From Saccoglossus kowalevskii (Eukaryota > Hemichordata > Enteropneusta > Harrimaniidae): DNA of 26,508 bases. Location: NCBI RefSeq assembly GCF_000003605.2, contig NW_003121490.1:1-26508 (forward strand). The letters run 5' to 3'. The notes beneath the pieces were generated by a model. That model was not told the origin of the DNA, did not search any database, and worked only from the letters and a program-made list of their open reading frames with translations. Shown here in pieces: positions 1 through 11,474 of this stretch; position 1 is the first letter of the stretch; each line of letters starts with the position of its first letter. The position numbers and the translations under genes are program-made.

Positions 1-99
1 TATGGTACATGGTATATTGTTCAGTATAGTGCATGGTGTGTTGTTTACTCTGGTACATGGTATATTGTTTAGTCTAGTGCATGGTGTGTTGATAATTCT
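1..99. repeat. 48-bp tandem repeat cut by the window edge
   Basis: Two copies of a 48-bp unit start near positions 4 and 52. Each reads as two related 24-bp halves, one with GGTACATGGTATATTG and one with AGTGCATGGTGTGTTG. The copies differ at only a few bases, and similarity ends near position 99. The array probably continues left of the window. Confidence 0.75.
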
Positions 100-1439
100 A
101 ATAATCGGTGCATACCAATGACATGTTAAATACATTAAATTGGTTTAATATTACAGATAAAACTAATTTTTATCTTTTGATTATGGTTTACAGGTGCATT
201 AATGATTGATGACCACCCACTTGTAATTCAAAACATTTAATTGTTTCCGAACCTTCCAGTGAGCTAGTCACCACAACTTACTCTACATATAAGTTAGGGT
301 TAATAGTGGGGAGAAGATATTATATGGAAGCTAACGTTTGGGATGAATATGATGTTAATTTCAAATATTAACTGAGTAATTCATTCCTATTGCATTTATC
401 TGTGTATATCACTTATATATTACTGTATTTTTGTATGTACACAATTTACAGCCCCCCTCCCCCAGCCACTTGCTAAACAAGAGTAAATAAATTGATATGC
501 GAGTTTAATAATTTGATGCATTATAAAAAAGCATATTACAAATTATTATAGCACAAACTGATTAACAATTCATAGATACACAGTGGGTCAACACTATAGT
601 AACAATTTCTTGATAACCATCGGAACCACTAATGTCTGGATATTTTAACACACACACTTATAATTGGTTGTTGGGTTAGTTGTTCATTGTACAACCCTAT
701 GTGTTCTCTCTGCAATTAGTAATTCAAGGTGGTAACATTTAAAGCATCCATATTTTCATACAGTCTGGTAGAATAGTGGCTTTTATTGATATATAAACAC
801 AACATTTAGGGGTGAATAATGTGAAGTACATCGCGAAACTAATCTCTTTAACACGCAACTGCTACATATCTATAAACATATGTTGTTATTTAGTCTGTCT
901 CAGCTGATGCGACACAGATAAAACATAATTAATACGGAACCATATTTACATTCCTTGTTCTGCTTGTCTACCAAAACAAAAGTAATGACGCAGTCGCCAA
1001 AGCTCTTGCCCATATATTATTGATTATATTACATTTTAATATAAATTTCCAATTATCAATTAAGAAACGCAAAACACTAAAGTTTCTTTTCCTAATTGAG
1101 GACTTCGTTTTTGAAAATTGACACTAAAAATTATGTTTGTAATATATTTGTCTGTCCCGTAGCTATAGCGTGTGACTTTATTATTGTTCTGCATTAAAAT
1201 GCTTTCAACCGATAACTTCGATATGGTGATATTTGTTTATTTTAATATACCCAATATTGGATTGTTACAGTAGCCGTAGTCTGCAGACATGTCAACAATC
1301 CAAAAAAAAAAACGCACAATACCCCTTCCATATTAAAATTTTCTATATATTCTAATGAAAATACAATTATAGTAAACAAACCATGCATAGCACAGTCCTA
1401 GTTAGTTATCAAATTTAAGATATATAGTTTTGTTTATAG
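100..1439. other. AT-rich sequence without a recognised gene
   Basis: No open frame has protein-like composition on either strand, and I see no RNA gene, foldback or tandem repeat. There is a C-rich patch near 451-462 and an 11-A run near 1302. Best read as intergenic or intronic sequence. Confidence 0.5.
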
Positions 1440-2010
1440 TAATATAGTTGGAACATGTCAGAAGTGTGGATCGAGAAGATGATGCTTGATTTTGATGATT
1501 TTTTAACATTAGAATGATTGACATCTTGTATCTGATCGTCAAACGAGTACTTGTCCATATTGAAGAATATTGCTCTGGAACAGCATTAATTAAAATAAAA
1601 TGGCCACCATTCGGCCATTTTGAATACATCTATATATCTATAACATGATGTAAAACGAATATATACAATTTGAACATAATCAGTCAAAGCATATCAGAGA
1701 TATGGCTCTACAAGCGCATTCCTTAAACAAAATTGTCGTCAGTCAGCCATTTTGAATCCGATCTGAAAAATAAAATGACGTGCATCAGGAGCCCATAATC
1801 TTTAATGTATGTTCTAAGGTTGAACAAAATCGCCAAGATCAAGTTCTAGAATGCCAAAAATGCTTGATTTGTGATGATTTTTTAGCACAAAATTGGGCAT
1901 TTTGAATGAGATAGTCAAACCAATATATCCATAAATGTTTGATTTTGATGATTTGTTATCATAAAAATGGCCACTATTCGGCAATCTTAAATAAGATCGT
2001 GAAACAAATT
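1440..2010. repeat. diverged repeat family with CCATTTTGAAT motifs
   Basis: The pattern GATTTTGATGATTTTTTA recurs with changes near 1488, 1866 and 1942. AAAATGGCCACCATTCGGC near 1597 recurs as AAAATGGCCACTATTCGGC near 1965. CCATTTTGAAT-like pieces occur near 1615, 1748 and 1898. The pieces keep similar order and spacing of some 80 to 370 bp, as expected of an old internally repeated element. No open frame spans it and no family name is claimed. Confidence 0.45.
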
Positions 2011-4192
2011 GATGAGCATATGTATAATATTATGTATGATGTATGTGTGAGGTTTGATTGTGATTGGGGCAGGCGTGTATAACTCGAGATACAGGTCCGG
2101 GTGCACGCACGGACGCACAAAGGTCAAAACATAATGCTTATAGGCAAACAAACATCCACATTTTACGCAAAAGGGGATTTGAATTCGCACACACGCATGT
2201 GGGCGCTCTAACAGCTAGACCATACCGACTGTTATATTTGAGTAAATATCCTGAATTAAACAAACAACAACAAATAGTTCTTTCCTCCTTTATTCGACAC
2301 GTTCAACAGAACATATTACAACTTTGTTGCAAAAAGACATCGCACCGAACTGTGGCAGTCAGTAGTGCGTGTGTTATTGATTCTAATATTTAAATGACAA
2401 TAACACTGTCCCATACTGACCTAGCCCTGACTCATAAAATGGATCAAGGCTGAACCAAACATAATGAAAATATAATCGATTCAGTACACATTATATATTG
2501 TTGATAAGCAGTAAATGGAATTTTCTAGTAGAGCAACAGAAAAGAAAATGTCTGACAAACAATGTTAAGGCTAGCCGTTTTCAAGAAACCTCTTATTGTT
2601 ACATTTTGCACCAAATAAGACATTGCAGTGCATTTATATAAACATAAGAAAACGCATTCAACGTTTTGCTGGGAAAAGCTGTTGCTACATTCAAGAAAAA
2701 TAAAAAATAATACACTGATCACACCCTTCCTGTCACTACCCTCCACTCCCAATGATTTCATATGGTTGATCCCTTATTACGAAGAATCTGGTAATAGTGG
2801 ACAATTATATGCAAGCGCCATGAAACCAAAAATCACCACGATGACAGGCAAATGTGACTTCTCGACGGCATTGAGAACTCTCAAAATTTACGTCATATTT
2901 ATTAGGAGTAGTCAATTTAGCGTATGTTAGTTAATTTCTCTACGCGGCTACATTTGTAAAGTCAATTGGGTAACCAAATACTCATTCGTTCTGCTAATAA
3001 ATCAATAAATGCACAGGGTTTCGAAAATACACAGAATTTGCAAATTATATATAAGATTGTGTTTTGTCCAAAGTTGTTAATATCGAGATTTTTTTATTTG
3101 GATATTAATCACAGCAGACCAAACATATATATAGATATAACTGTGTATCTTTCTTTTTTCATAAATTTAATAGGGTAAATACGTCGTTAATAGCGTACGC
3201 ATGTTTCCATCTTATCGGCATTCTCTCCCGCGATAGCATGTCGTTTTCGTTGGCGATAAGCCATAAGATACTGATTTTGTGGTTTACGGTCGTGTTCTTA
3301 CGATATGGCGAAATAACTCGATTCACATGATTACGCGTTAACCGTCAGCTTTAGGTCGAATTCTTTAAAATACTGTTTTTCTTTTCTGTACAGCAAGCAC
3401 AATCTTTGGAAGGGATTTGATCGTTATGCAGCACACTTTAGATTTACGTGTATAACATATATACATATATTACACACACTGTATACGTCGTGCGGAATAC
3501 GTCTCATGATACTTTAACATGCGTGTACTCTCATGTAGAACAACTTAGTATCTCAACAACAAGACCTGCCATAAAATATAAATTACACACAGCTGTAATC
3601 TGATTTTATATCTAATATGCTTACATTCAGAGGTGACACCTTTGTGTGGATGTCGATTGTTTTTACTGCTATGTACATCACTCGAAACAATACATTGATC
3701 CTTGGGCATCCATCAAGTATGCTGTATTAACAGAGAAACCAATGCAGTACTTGGAAGACGTACTCGTAGCTTGAACTCGTACATTAAATTTTAAAGGGCG
3801 TTGGCGGCATTCGAATTTCGTGCTAAACGAGCAATGTGTTTACGTTGCCTCTCGGACACTAGTCCGTATGGTGGTATGCGTGGGGCATGGGACTTACATC
3901 GGACTCGTAGCGACGCGAAGACCATCAAATGGTTTGAAGCGATTAAACGACCTGAGGAGAAGCGGTCGAATGTTAATCATTTCACGGTTTAGAGCGTCAT
4001 TACATGCCTTGATAAGGATTGACTGATACAAAGTGATTTCTAATAGGCGATAGTCAATGCTGACTCCACATGATTCCCGTGTTCTATCTACCCGATTGCC
4101 AATTCAGTCGCGCTTCGTAATTAAGTATACACGTAATTACATGCATAACGTGTCAAATGAAAGCATTTGTTAAAAGGAGAAACCGTACTCAC
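2011..4192. other. no recognised gene; CpG-richer segment at the right
   Basis: The short open frames here show no domain or conserved motif. From about 3190 to 4190 the sequence has more CpG and higher GC than its surroundings, which may mark an exon-bearing or regulatory segment. I cannot assign a product. Confidence 0.4.
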
Positions 4193-4290
4193 CAATCGTT
4201 CAAATGCAATTCGAATTCTCTGAAAGCAGTCACTGCCTCTCAGAACGCTTCCACGTGATGGATCGATAAAGCTGAATGTGAAGTTCTTGG
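4193..4290 (-). other. candidate internal coding exon, unknown protein (weak)
   Basis: On the minus strand a plausible acceptor (pyrimidine-rich, ending TTGCAG) precedes 98 bp with one frame open throughout, followed by the strong donor GTGAGT at 4192-4187. The frame begins with two bases of a split codon and then encodes 32 residues including FTFSFIDPSRGSVLRGSDCF. The composition looks protein-like and the segment is CpG-richer than its surroundings. I do not recognise the family. A chance acceptor-ORF-donor match of this length is not rare in 26 kb, so this is only a candidate. Its phase would fit the candidate exon at 16729-16798, but the 12 kb distance makes the link speculative. Confidence 0.2.
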
Positions 4291-5439
4291 CTGCAATGCG
4301 CAGCAAGAGTACTCAAGAATATATGCGAGTCGCACACAGACTTGACCCCTCAGCGAGTTGTCATGAATACACCCGTCGTAAAACAGTTTATAGCTCATCA
4401 AAATTTTGCGAAATCACGTGATGAAATCTAAATGCCCGGGAACATGTATATATGCTACTGTGTCAAAAGTACTAAGAATACTGCAGAAAATATGAATTTG
4501 TTAAATTTATCACATCACTTTTTGAGAGTCGGCAGGTGCACACCAAGGACACGGCAATCAACCCCATATTTATTGTAGTAATAATATCCACTAAGCGAAT
4601 AAACGGTTTTATGGGAAATTTTTGCATCTTAATTTTTTATATAATCTCTTTAAAATTCCTGAAATGTTTGAATATATGTTATCTCATTAAATTCATTAAT
4701 TGCTGTAAAGACTAGTGTTTAAATGAAAAGATATCGTCTTGTTCCGTGGTCCAGAGATGTAAACTGACGACATCTGTCTAGACAGGTAGAGTTACGTATT
4801 GTTCTCTGTGTGTCATAGTAATAAGTATTTTAAGTGGTAATTGTCATAGCAACATTTCAAATGATGATTTTTGGCGAAAGGGATTTTCTTCAAGATGTTA
4901 TATCGGGTCTTAATGCCAGTTCACTAAAACGGAAAGGGAGGAGCAATGGGTTGTAACTGTGATTGTATTTTTTTATAGAATTGTGATTATCCGACTGCCA
5001 CATTTCGAATTTCGTGTAAGCAATTGGCTTCTTTGTCGATTGACATTCACGCATTTCTCACGCTGAGCTTCCCACCGAAAGCGTCGGTACGACTCCTTCA
5101 CACCATTGTGTTCAACAGCGGACCTACTTGTTTGTAGCGTTTTTATTAAATTTGCTGAATTTTGGCTTGAGGAAATATAAAATAAATAAAAATCAAAACT
5201 ATGAGTAATATAGCGTATTTGAAAAAAAGAAGGTAATTTTGAAATTTTGCCTGTGGCAGAGACTGATTTTGGTTCACCAATCACGCCACCAACGACAGAA
5301 ATCAGTGGCTTGGAGAATGGTGCATGTGTCTCAGTACATTCCATTCACAGCATCACATTTTACCCCCGCCTAAGGAGACCTGCTTTGGTCTGTTTGTTTG
5401 ATTATTAGCAGATAACTAAAAAAAGATAACCCACTAAGA
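4291..5439. other. no recognised gene
   Basis: The longest open frame (minus strand, 4973-5344, 123 codons) has no recognisable domain, and its middle is AT-rich and low-complexity. TCACGTGA occurs at 4414-4421. No repeat or RNA gene is evident. Confidence 0.4.
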
Positions 5440-5860
5440 TTTGTATAGATATGGGTACGGCTACCAGAAAAACAACAATTTTATGAATGATGATTTTCGG
5501 CATTTACTAACTCAAAAGGTTAATGATGGATTTTCATGAAATTATCAGCAGAGGGTACCATGAACACGAGGGGGGACAATCGGTAAAAATGTGGGTATAG
5601 TTTCTATGGTAACAGCAATTTGGAAATGTTTTTTATTTATAGCTCATAAAATTAAGGATAGATTCCCATTCGATTTTCGAAAGGTATCGCTCTTCAGATA
5701 CGAACCAATCATTTAGATTTTGGTAGAGAATGATATGGCTGTCATGGAAACAACACATTCAGGAGTTTTTTTTTTCATTTATAACTCAAGTAATAATGAA
5801 CAGATTTTCATAAACTTTTCAAAAAAGTGGCGATGGTGAAGATGTGGATCTGTTTTCCGT
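5440..5860. repeat. diverged tandem repeat, about 130-140 bp unit, three copies
   Basis: The same ordered blocks appear three times: a CTATGGTAACAGCAATTT-like block (near 5458, 5605 and 5739) and a CTCAAAAGGTTAATGATGG-like block starting near 5511, 5643 and 5785. The spacings are about 132 and 142 bp. Identity is low, so the array is old. There is no long open frame. Confidence 0.5.
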
Positions 5861-6260
5861 ATAGGTATAAGTCACATTATGTTAAGATGTGGGCTGTTTG
5901 GCGTGGGTTTGCGCTCTGTGAGTGTTTTTCTAGTTTGAATATGTGTTCGACGTTTCATTGAAATCCCTTTTGAAAATTACCCCATGTGTGTTAACGTGTT
6001 TAAGAGCTAGCTATCGCTGTCCATGCTGAAACCTTTGATAAAAAGTTTGCGTCGGCGTATTTGCTCCGAGCGTGAAATTCGTAGAAATATTACCAGCGAA
6101 ACCCCACAGCGAATTACTTAGGGGTCCATCAAACAGTACACTATACATATTAAGTATATTTATTTTGTATTAATTGTTTTCATTTTACCTATAAAGAGAA
6201 TTTATGTATTATTCACCCGAAAATTATAATAAAATAATACAAATATTACTTAAGCGAAAA
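5861..6260. other. no recognised gene
   Basis: AT-rich sequence with no open frame of note, no tandem repeat and no RNA gene that I can see. Confidence 0.4.
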
Positions 6261-6522
6261 TGACGTCTTTAGCTCACTTTGTCTACCACAATATGTCACT
6301 GGCACTGTTACTGTTTACGTAAAACTGTTGAAATTCAACCAGGAATTCTTTATATATGTCTTTGCACGCACATTAATCGTCCAACAACAGTCAATGACGT
6401 CTTTAGTTCACTTTGTCTACCACAACATGTCACTGTTACTGTTTACGTAAAACTGTTGAAATTCAACCAGGAATTCTTGACATACGTCTTTGCACACACA
6501 TTTATTGTCCAACAACAGTCAT
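6261..6522. repeat. tandem duplication, 134-bp and 128-bp copies
   Basis: The sequence starting TGACGTCTTTAG at 6261 is repeated from 6395. The copies are about 90% alike. The second lacks a 6-bp piece (near GGCACT). Similarity ends around 6522. The duplicated open frame (containing KTVEIQPGIL) matches no family I know and is probably incidental. Confidence 0.85.
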
Positions 6523-7720
6523 TTACGATTTAAAAAAATTTAAGCATAAGTCACTGCTGGTCTCGTCCCAATCTTCGGTATTAGTCGAACCTAAATTCAG
6601 CTGCTGGCAATGTGTCATCGAACTAGTCGAGATTTCCAATTTCACTTTATCACTAGTATTATAAATAATAATAAAAATCAAATTTGGAAAAATAAACCGA
6701 AATCTGTAACAATTCTGTTTGATATTGCAAGTTAGTGAATCCGTTGGATAATGATTTATTATTCAGTAAACACTGCGGTATTGTATTCTATCGATTAACC
6801 CACCCCTCCCCATCCACACCCCCATGGTGCTTACAGAACATGTGATTACATAAAATCCTTATATTGCATCTTAAGGGCTTGCAAAGAAATGTTGGGAGAA
6901 TGTACACTTAACCCCAAAACACTACGATAATGACTTTCCGTTCTCAACATTTCCGTTTTGGGAAAAGATAATTACGTATATTCAGTATATTAAGAATAAT
7001 TGATAACGAAATGTCCTATGCACCTATAAATAGTTGTCAAAATTCCCGATTACACAAGAATATTATAGATGGATATTCAACTGAGGCTCGAGATTGTTAT
7101 CTTCAATTACACAAATGTCGTAAGTACTGGAGCTCTTGTACAAATTGTTTGTAAATTGTCACTGCATAGTAAATAAAGATATGATATCATTTTACCATCG
7201 AAAATAAAGAATCTCTTTAACAGTAGGTCCTTCCATAATCTCAATGCAGAGATGAGCCACACTGCAATACAATGGTGGGACTGCCACATCTCATTTAATG
7301 TTTCAGACGTTCACTACCGGGGATACGTCATTCAGACATATATTTTCCATTGAACCATTAAATATACTATGCTTCAAAACCTCTCAAAATGACGTATTGG
7401 ACAATATTCAAAAGTACATGTGTTCGTCCACATTGCATCTTATAAGAGTGTATCTCAAAAACATGACCTAATATAGATAAATATACACATCGATATAATG
7501 GGATTGAACGCTATATAACTAAGTTCTGCGATCAAATTTTCTTCCAAAATGCCTGATTATATCGCGTTAAATATCGTGCATATATCGCATAAACAAGAGG
7601 AATAGATCAAAGTTTCACTAGCCTAAGGGTACTTTTTTTATATCGAGTCACTAATCACGTGACGCCATGAAGTGATGGGCGATCATTTGGGTGGCGACAG
7701 TCACATTGCCAGTAGTAGTG
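6523..7720. other. no recognised gene
   Basis: AT-rich, with a C-rich patch near 6800-6825. An E-box TCACGTGA lies at 7655-7662. I see no exon-like segment with convincing coding content. Confidence 0.4.
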
Positions 7721-7736
7721 ACTACGCATGCGTAGT
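7721..7736. other. perfect 16-bp palindrome ACTACGCATGCGTAGT
   Basis: The 16 bases are identical to their reverse complement and contain GCATGC within a CpG-bearing context that resembles an NRF-1-type site (GCGCAYGCGC). The function is unknown. Related ATGCGCA strings occur near 9070, 9395, 9413, 13854 and 22104. Confidence 0.35.
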
Positions 7737-10360
7737 GCAAGTATAGTACTGCTTAGAGGTTACTTTAAATCAGATTCATGCCAGCAACTCAGCACGTAGT
7801 GTGAATAAACAATTGTAAATTGTGATACATCCAATCGATTCTTAAACTGTTTCAGTTTTCGATTTCCAAAATATAGGTGAGTTTCGTCACAAAGCCGAAT
7901 TTCAATTGACCCACAATAATGCGAATTTATCTTTAAAATTGATTTTTTTTTCATTAATACGAAATAAATTTGATTTGATTAAATTCAGGAAATATAAAAC
8001 AACGCTGTGCAGAACAAACAATCTTGATGAAAGAAACATCAATACTAAGCTTGATCAATATAGTGTGTTTCCGGGCGTGGGTGGGTTCGAGGTGAACGCA
8101 CAGAAATTTTCCTATTTTTTTCTAAATGTAGGTCAAGAAACATTGTTTCATTATTTTGAGGAAAAATGCTTCAAATGTTTTTCAAAGTGAATGGGTCGTG
8201 TTGTTCATTTTTCCCATAATGTCTGAGATCCAGATGAATATCACGTTTAATTTAAAACTATATATGGCCTGGTATAGCGATAAGAAAAGTCTTTGAATTT
8301 CATGAAAACTACATTGAGTAACCATAATAATAGACTGAGACTCGAGACTGTATTTCAGTGTCGAAAACGCACGTAGATAATTCTTCGCCGTAGACAGCAA
8401 AGCATGGTATTAGTCTCTTTCTACTGAGATTAAGGGCACCACCAATGATTTGAAATCAGAATGAGTGGGGTGAAAATATATCCGATGCGCGATGTCTACT
8501 CACTGAAAATCGTGTTGTAGTGACTATTCTCCTCAATAGCACATTGCTGCGATGATCCCCCACAGAGTACGATCTGGGATTTCGAGAAATCGTCATTGTT
8601 AATGAGCGTTTTTACCCGCTTTGACGAGAATATTTTACTGAATTCGTGACCGCCTTTAGCTGTGATTCAGTGCCAGAATGATCGTCAATCTTCTAATATT
8701 GAAATTAGACATGCTCTCTGTGTGGTGGTAACGAAAAACAAGAGTAACTAAAATGTTTCTGTCAGAACAAAATTAAAGCGGAAAATGTCAAGACTAATTG
8801 GAGAACAATTAGTGACTGTGTATCCTCTTTAAGAGGGATTTGTCACGTGAGAGGTTACAGCTGGTGATTAAATTCATGAGAGTTGGCATATAAATTATCT
8901 AATCTAAATATTCATAGTTTAGCCTACTATGTAGAAATGAACGGGACCAGGCGACATGGAAATTAATTATTCGAATTTTATTAAAAAGAATTGCATGATT
9001 TAATAGTGAGCAATTGGAAACTCATAAATTAGTTGATCTCCATGATAAATCCGATGAATGCGTATTCAACATGCGCAAAGCACGTAAAATGTGACAATGA
9101 AGAATAAAAGCATGACGTAATTCTGTCTACAGGCTCATAACAATGAACATAACAATGTTTGTCTTACTCTGATGACGTAATAATTCCACACAGCGCCATT
9201 TGATAATTAGAGAAGATGACATTTCTTTGCGAACGCCAGAAAACGTGAGGAATAGTTCATATAATAGCTACACGGATGATACTATCATCTAGAGGTAGGG
9301 GGTCTGCCTTGTAATATATGGACTAATTTGTTTTTGTTAAAGATAATTGGAAAAAGCAGCCGGGCCGAAAATGCATACAGATTTGAACGCGTTCAATATG
9401 CGCAAATACGCATGCGCAAAATGTCAATACACAAATAGTAGACATCTTCAATTTAAATTAAACGCCCGAACTAGCAAAATCACAATACAGTGACAATTAA
9501 CACTTTTCCATTACGTAACGACCAAGGTTGTTTGGACCATTTAAAATAATACACTTGAGCGACAAGAGCAAACGGCTAACTAAATCATTAGTCATGCAAT
9601 TAAACTCTCGAACACAGGTGGTTGGCAAATGGTTTTGGTATTTACTTACATTAAATACGGCGATGTATGCATCATTATATAATAAATCACACTGCAGTGT
9701 TTGCCCAGTCTGTGACACTTCGGATTGAACCCCTTTACCCGATTCTATAATAATTTAACATAGACCTCCTGGAACGAGGTTGTCGAAAACAGAGGGAGCC
9801 CTAACATCATTCATGATGCGTCTTCTTGTCTTGTGACGTCATTATTATAGTACTTCTGTGCCTTAAACAAGTTAATTTCCGACTAGTCCCAAAATAGTTT
9901 ATTATCCTTTTTTCATTTTCTACTTTCATTTTCATTATCCTCTTTCCTTTCATTCATATACTGTAATTTTGTATTTATTTTGTAAAAGTTCATATAATAA
10001 AGCGTTTAAACACTCATCCTCGTAGTTTCTTGTCCTTCAATATTTATCAAACAGATTATCTTTAATTTTTAAATTTGAAACATGTGTGTAAAACGAATAC
10101 GAGGCCTAAAATCAAAAGCAATACCTCCCGGACATTCCTGTCTCTTCTTTCCAAAGGCGAGAAAAGTTGCACGTGATCAGCATGTGATATGACGTATGAT
10201 TATACACGGAATCACGTTAACTAAAAGTTGGCTAAAGAGGGCGTTTGTTAATTCTCACGCCATTTCGAGTAATTATTGTAACAATGCATTTGTGATTTGA
10301 AAATAAGCATGTGAATTTATGGGGTGAACTCCAGGCGGACGATGAACTTTTAGGGTTCCG
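7737..10360. other. no recognised gene
   Basis: The short open frames show no recognisable domain. A minus-strand ATG ORF (8596-8504) ends at a GTGAGT donor but has no other support. TCACGTGA occurs at 8843-8850 and an AATAAA on the plus strand at 9996-10001. No tandem repeat is seen before the satellite starts. Confidence 0.4.
9996..10001 (+). terminator. possible poly(A) signal AATAAA, weak context
   Basis: AATAAA follows a T-rich and pyrimidine-rich stretch (9909-9985), as at the 3' end of a polymerase II transcript or retroelement. No upstream gene is recognised, so this may be chance in AT-rich DNA. Confidence 0.15.
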
Positions 10361-11035
10361 CACGTCACGGGGTGGATGGGGTTATGTAAATGTTACAGAC
10401 GTACTGTGTAGCTACTACAGTTGAACCTCATAGGATGGATGGGGTTATATATGTCAATGTTGCAGACAGGCTGTAAGACTATTAAGGCTGAAGCTCACGG
10501 GATAGATGGGGTTATGTAAATGTTACAGACATACTGTGTAGCTACTACAGTTGAACCTCATGGGATGGATGGGGTTATGTCAATGTTGCAGACGTACTGT
10601 GTAGCTACTACAGTTGAACCTCACGGGATGGATGGGGTTATGTCAATGTTGCAGACGTACTGTGTAGCTACTACAGTTGAACCTCACGGGATGGATGGGG
10701 TTATGTCAATGTTGCAGACAGGCTGTAAGACTATTAGGGCTGAACCTCACAAGATAGATGGGGTTATGTAAATGTTGCAGACGTACTGTGTAGCTACTAC
10801 AGTTGAACCTCATAGGATGGATGGGGTTATGTCAATGTTGCAGACAAGCTGTAAGACTATTAGGGCTGAACCTCATGGGATAGATGGGGTTATGTTAATG
10901 TTGCAGACGTACTGTGTAGCTACTACAGTTGAACCTCACGGGATGGATGGGGTTATGTCAATGTTGGAAACAGGCTGTAAGACTATTAGGGCTGAACCTC
11001 ATGGGATAGATGGGGTTATGTCAATGTTGCAGACG

Positions 11036-11085
11036 NNNNNNNNNNNNNNNNNNNNNNNNNNNNNNNNNNNNNNNNNNNNNNNNNN
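11036..11085. other. assembly gap of 50 N inside the satellite
   Basis: Fifty Ns replace sequence after the first bases of an A monomer (start 11033). The next monomer starts at 11097, a distance of 64 bp, so the gap behaves almost like one filled monomer. An exactly 50-N gap may be a placeholder, in which case the true number of missing monomers is unknown. Confidence 0.95.
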
Positions 11086-11474
11086 CAATGTTGCAGACAG
11101 GCTGTAAGACTATTAGGGCTGAACCTCACGGGATAGATGGGGTTATGTAAATGTTACAGACATACTGTGTAGCTACTACAGTTGAACCTCACGGGATGGA
11201 TGGGGTTATGTCAATGTTGGAGACAGGCTGTAAGACTATTAGGGCTGAACCTCACGGGATAGATGAGATTATGTAAATGTTACAGACATACTGTGTAGCT
11301 ACTGCAGCTGAACCTCATAGGATGGATGGGGTTATGTCAATGTTGCAGACAGACTGTAAGACTATTAGGACTGAACTTCATAGGATGGATGGGGTTATGT
11401 CAATGTTGCAGACAGACTGTAAGACTATTAGGACTGAACCTCATAGGATGGATGGGGTTATGTAAATGTTACAG

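Noticed and set aside
3898-3951. 54-bp minus-strand exon (TCCTCAG acceptor, GTAAGT donor) downstream of the candidate at 4193-4290
   Set aside because: Joined to that candidate in phase 0 it gives an immediate TAA, so the two do not chain.
4973-5344. Minus-strand frame of 123 codons as a gene
   Set aside because: No recognised domain, low-complexity AT-rich middle, and no supporting splice or promoter signals.
8504-8596. Minus-strand first coding exon (ATG, 31 codons, GTGAGT donor)
   Set aside because: An alternative acceptor inside it gives a different, equally plausible frame. There is no homology to choose between them, so chance is the simpler explanation.
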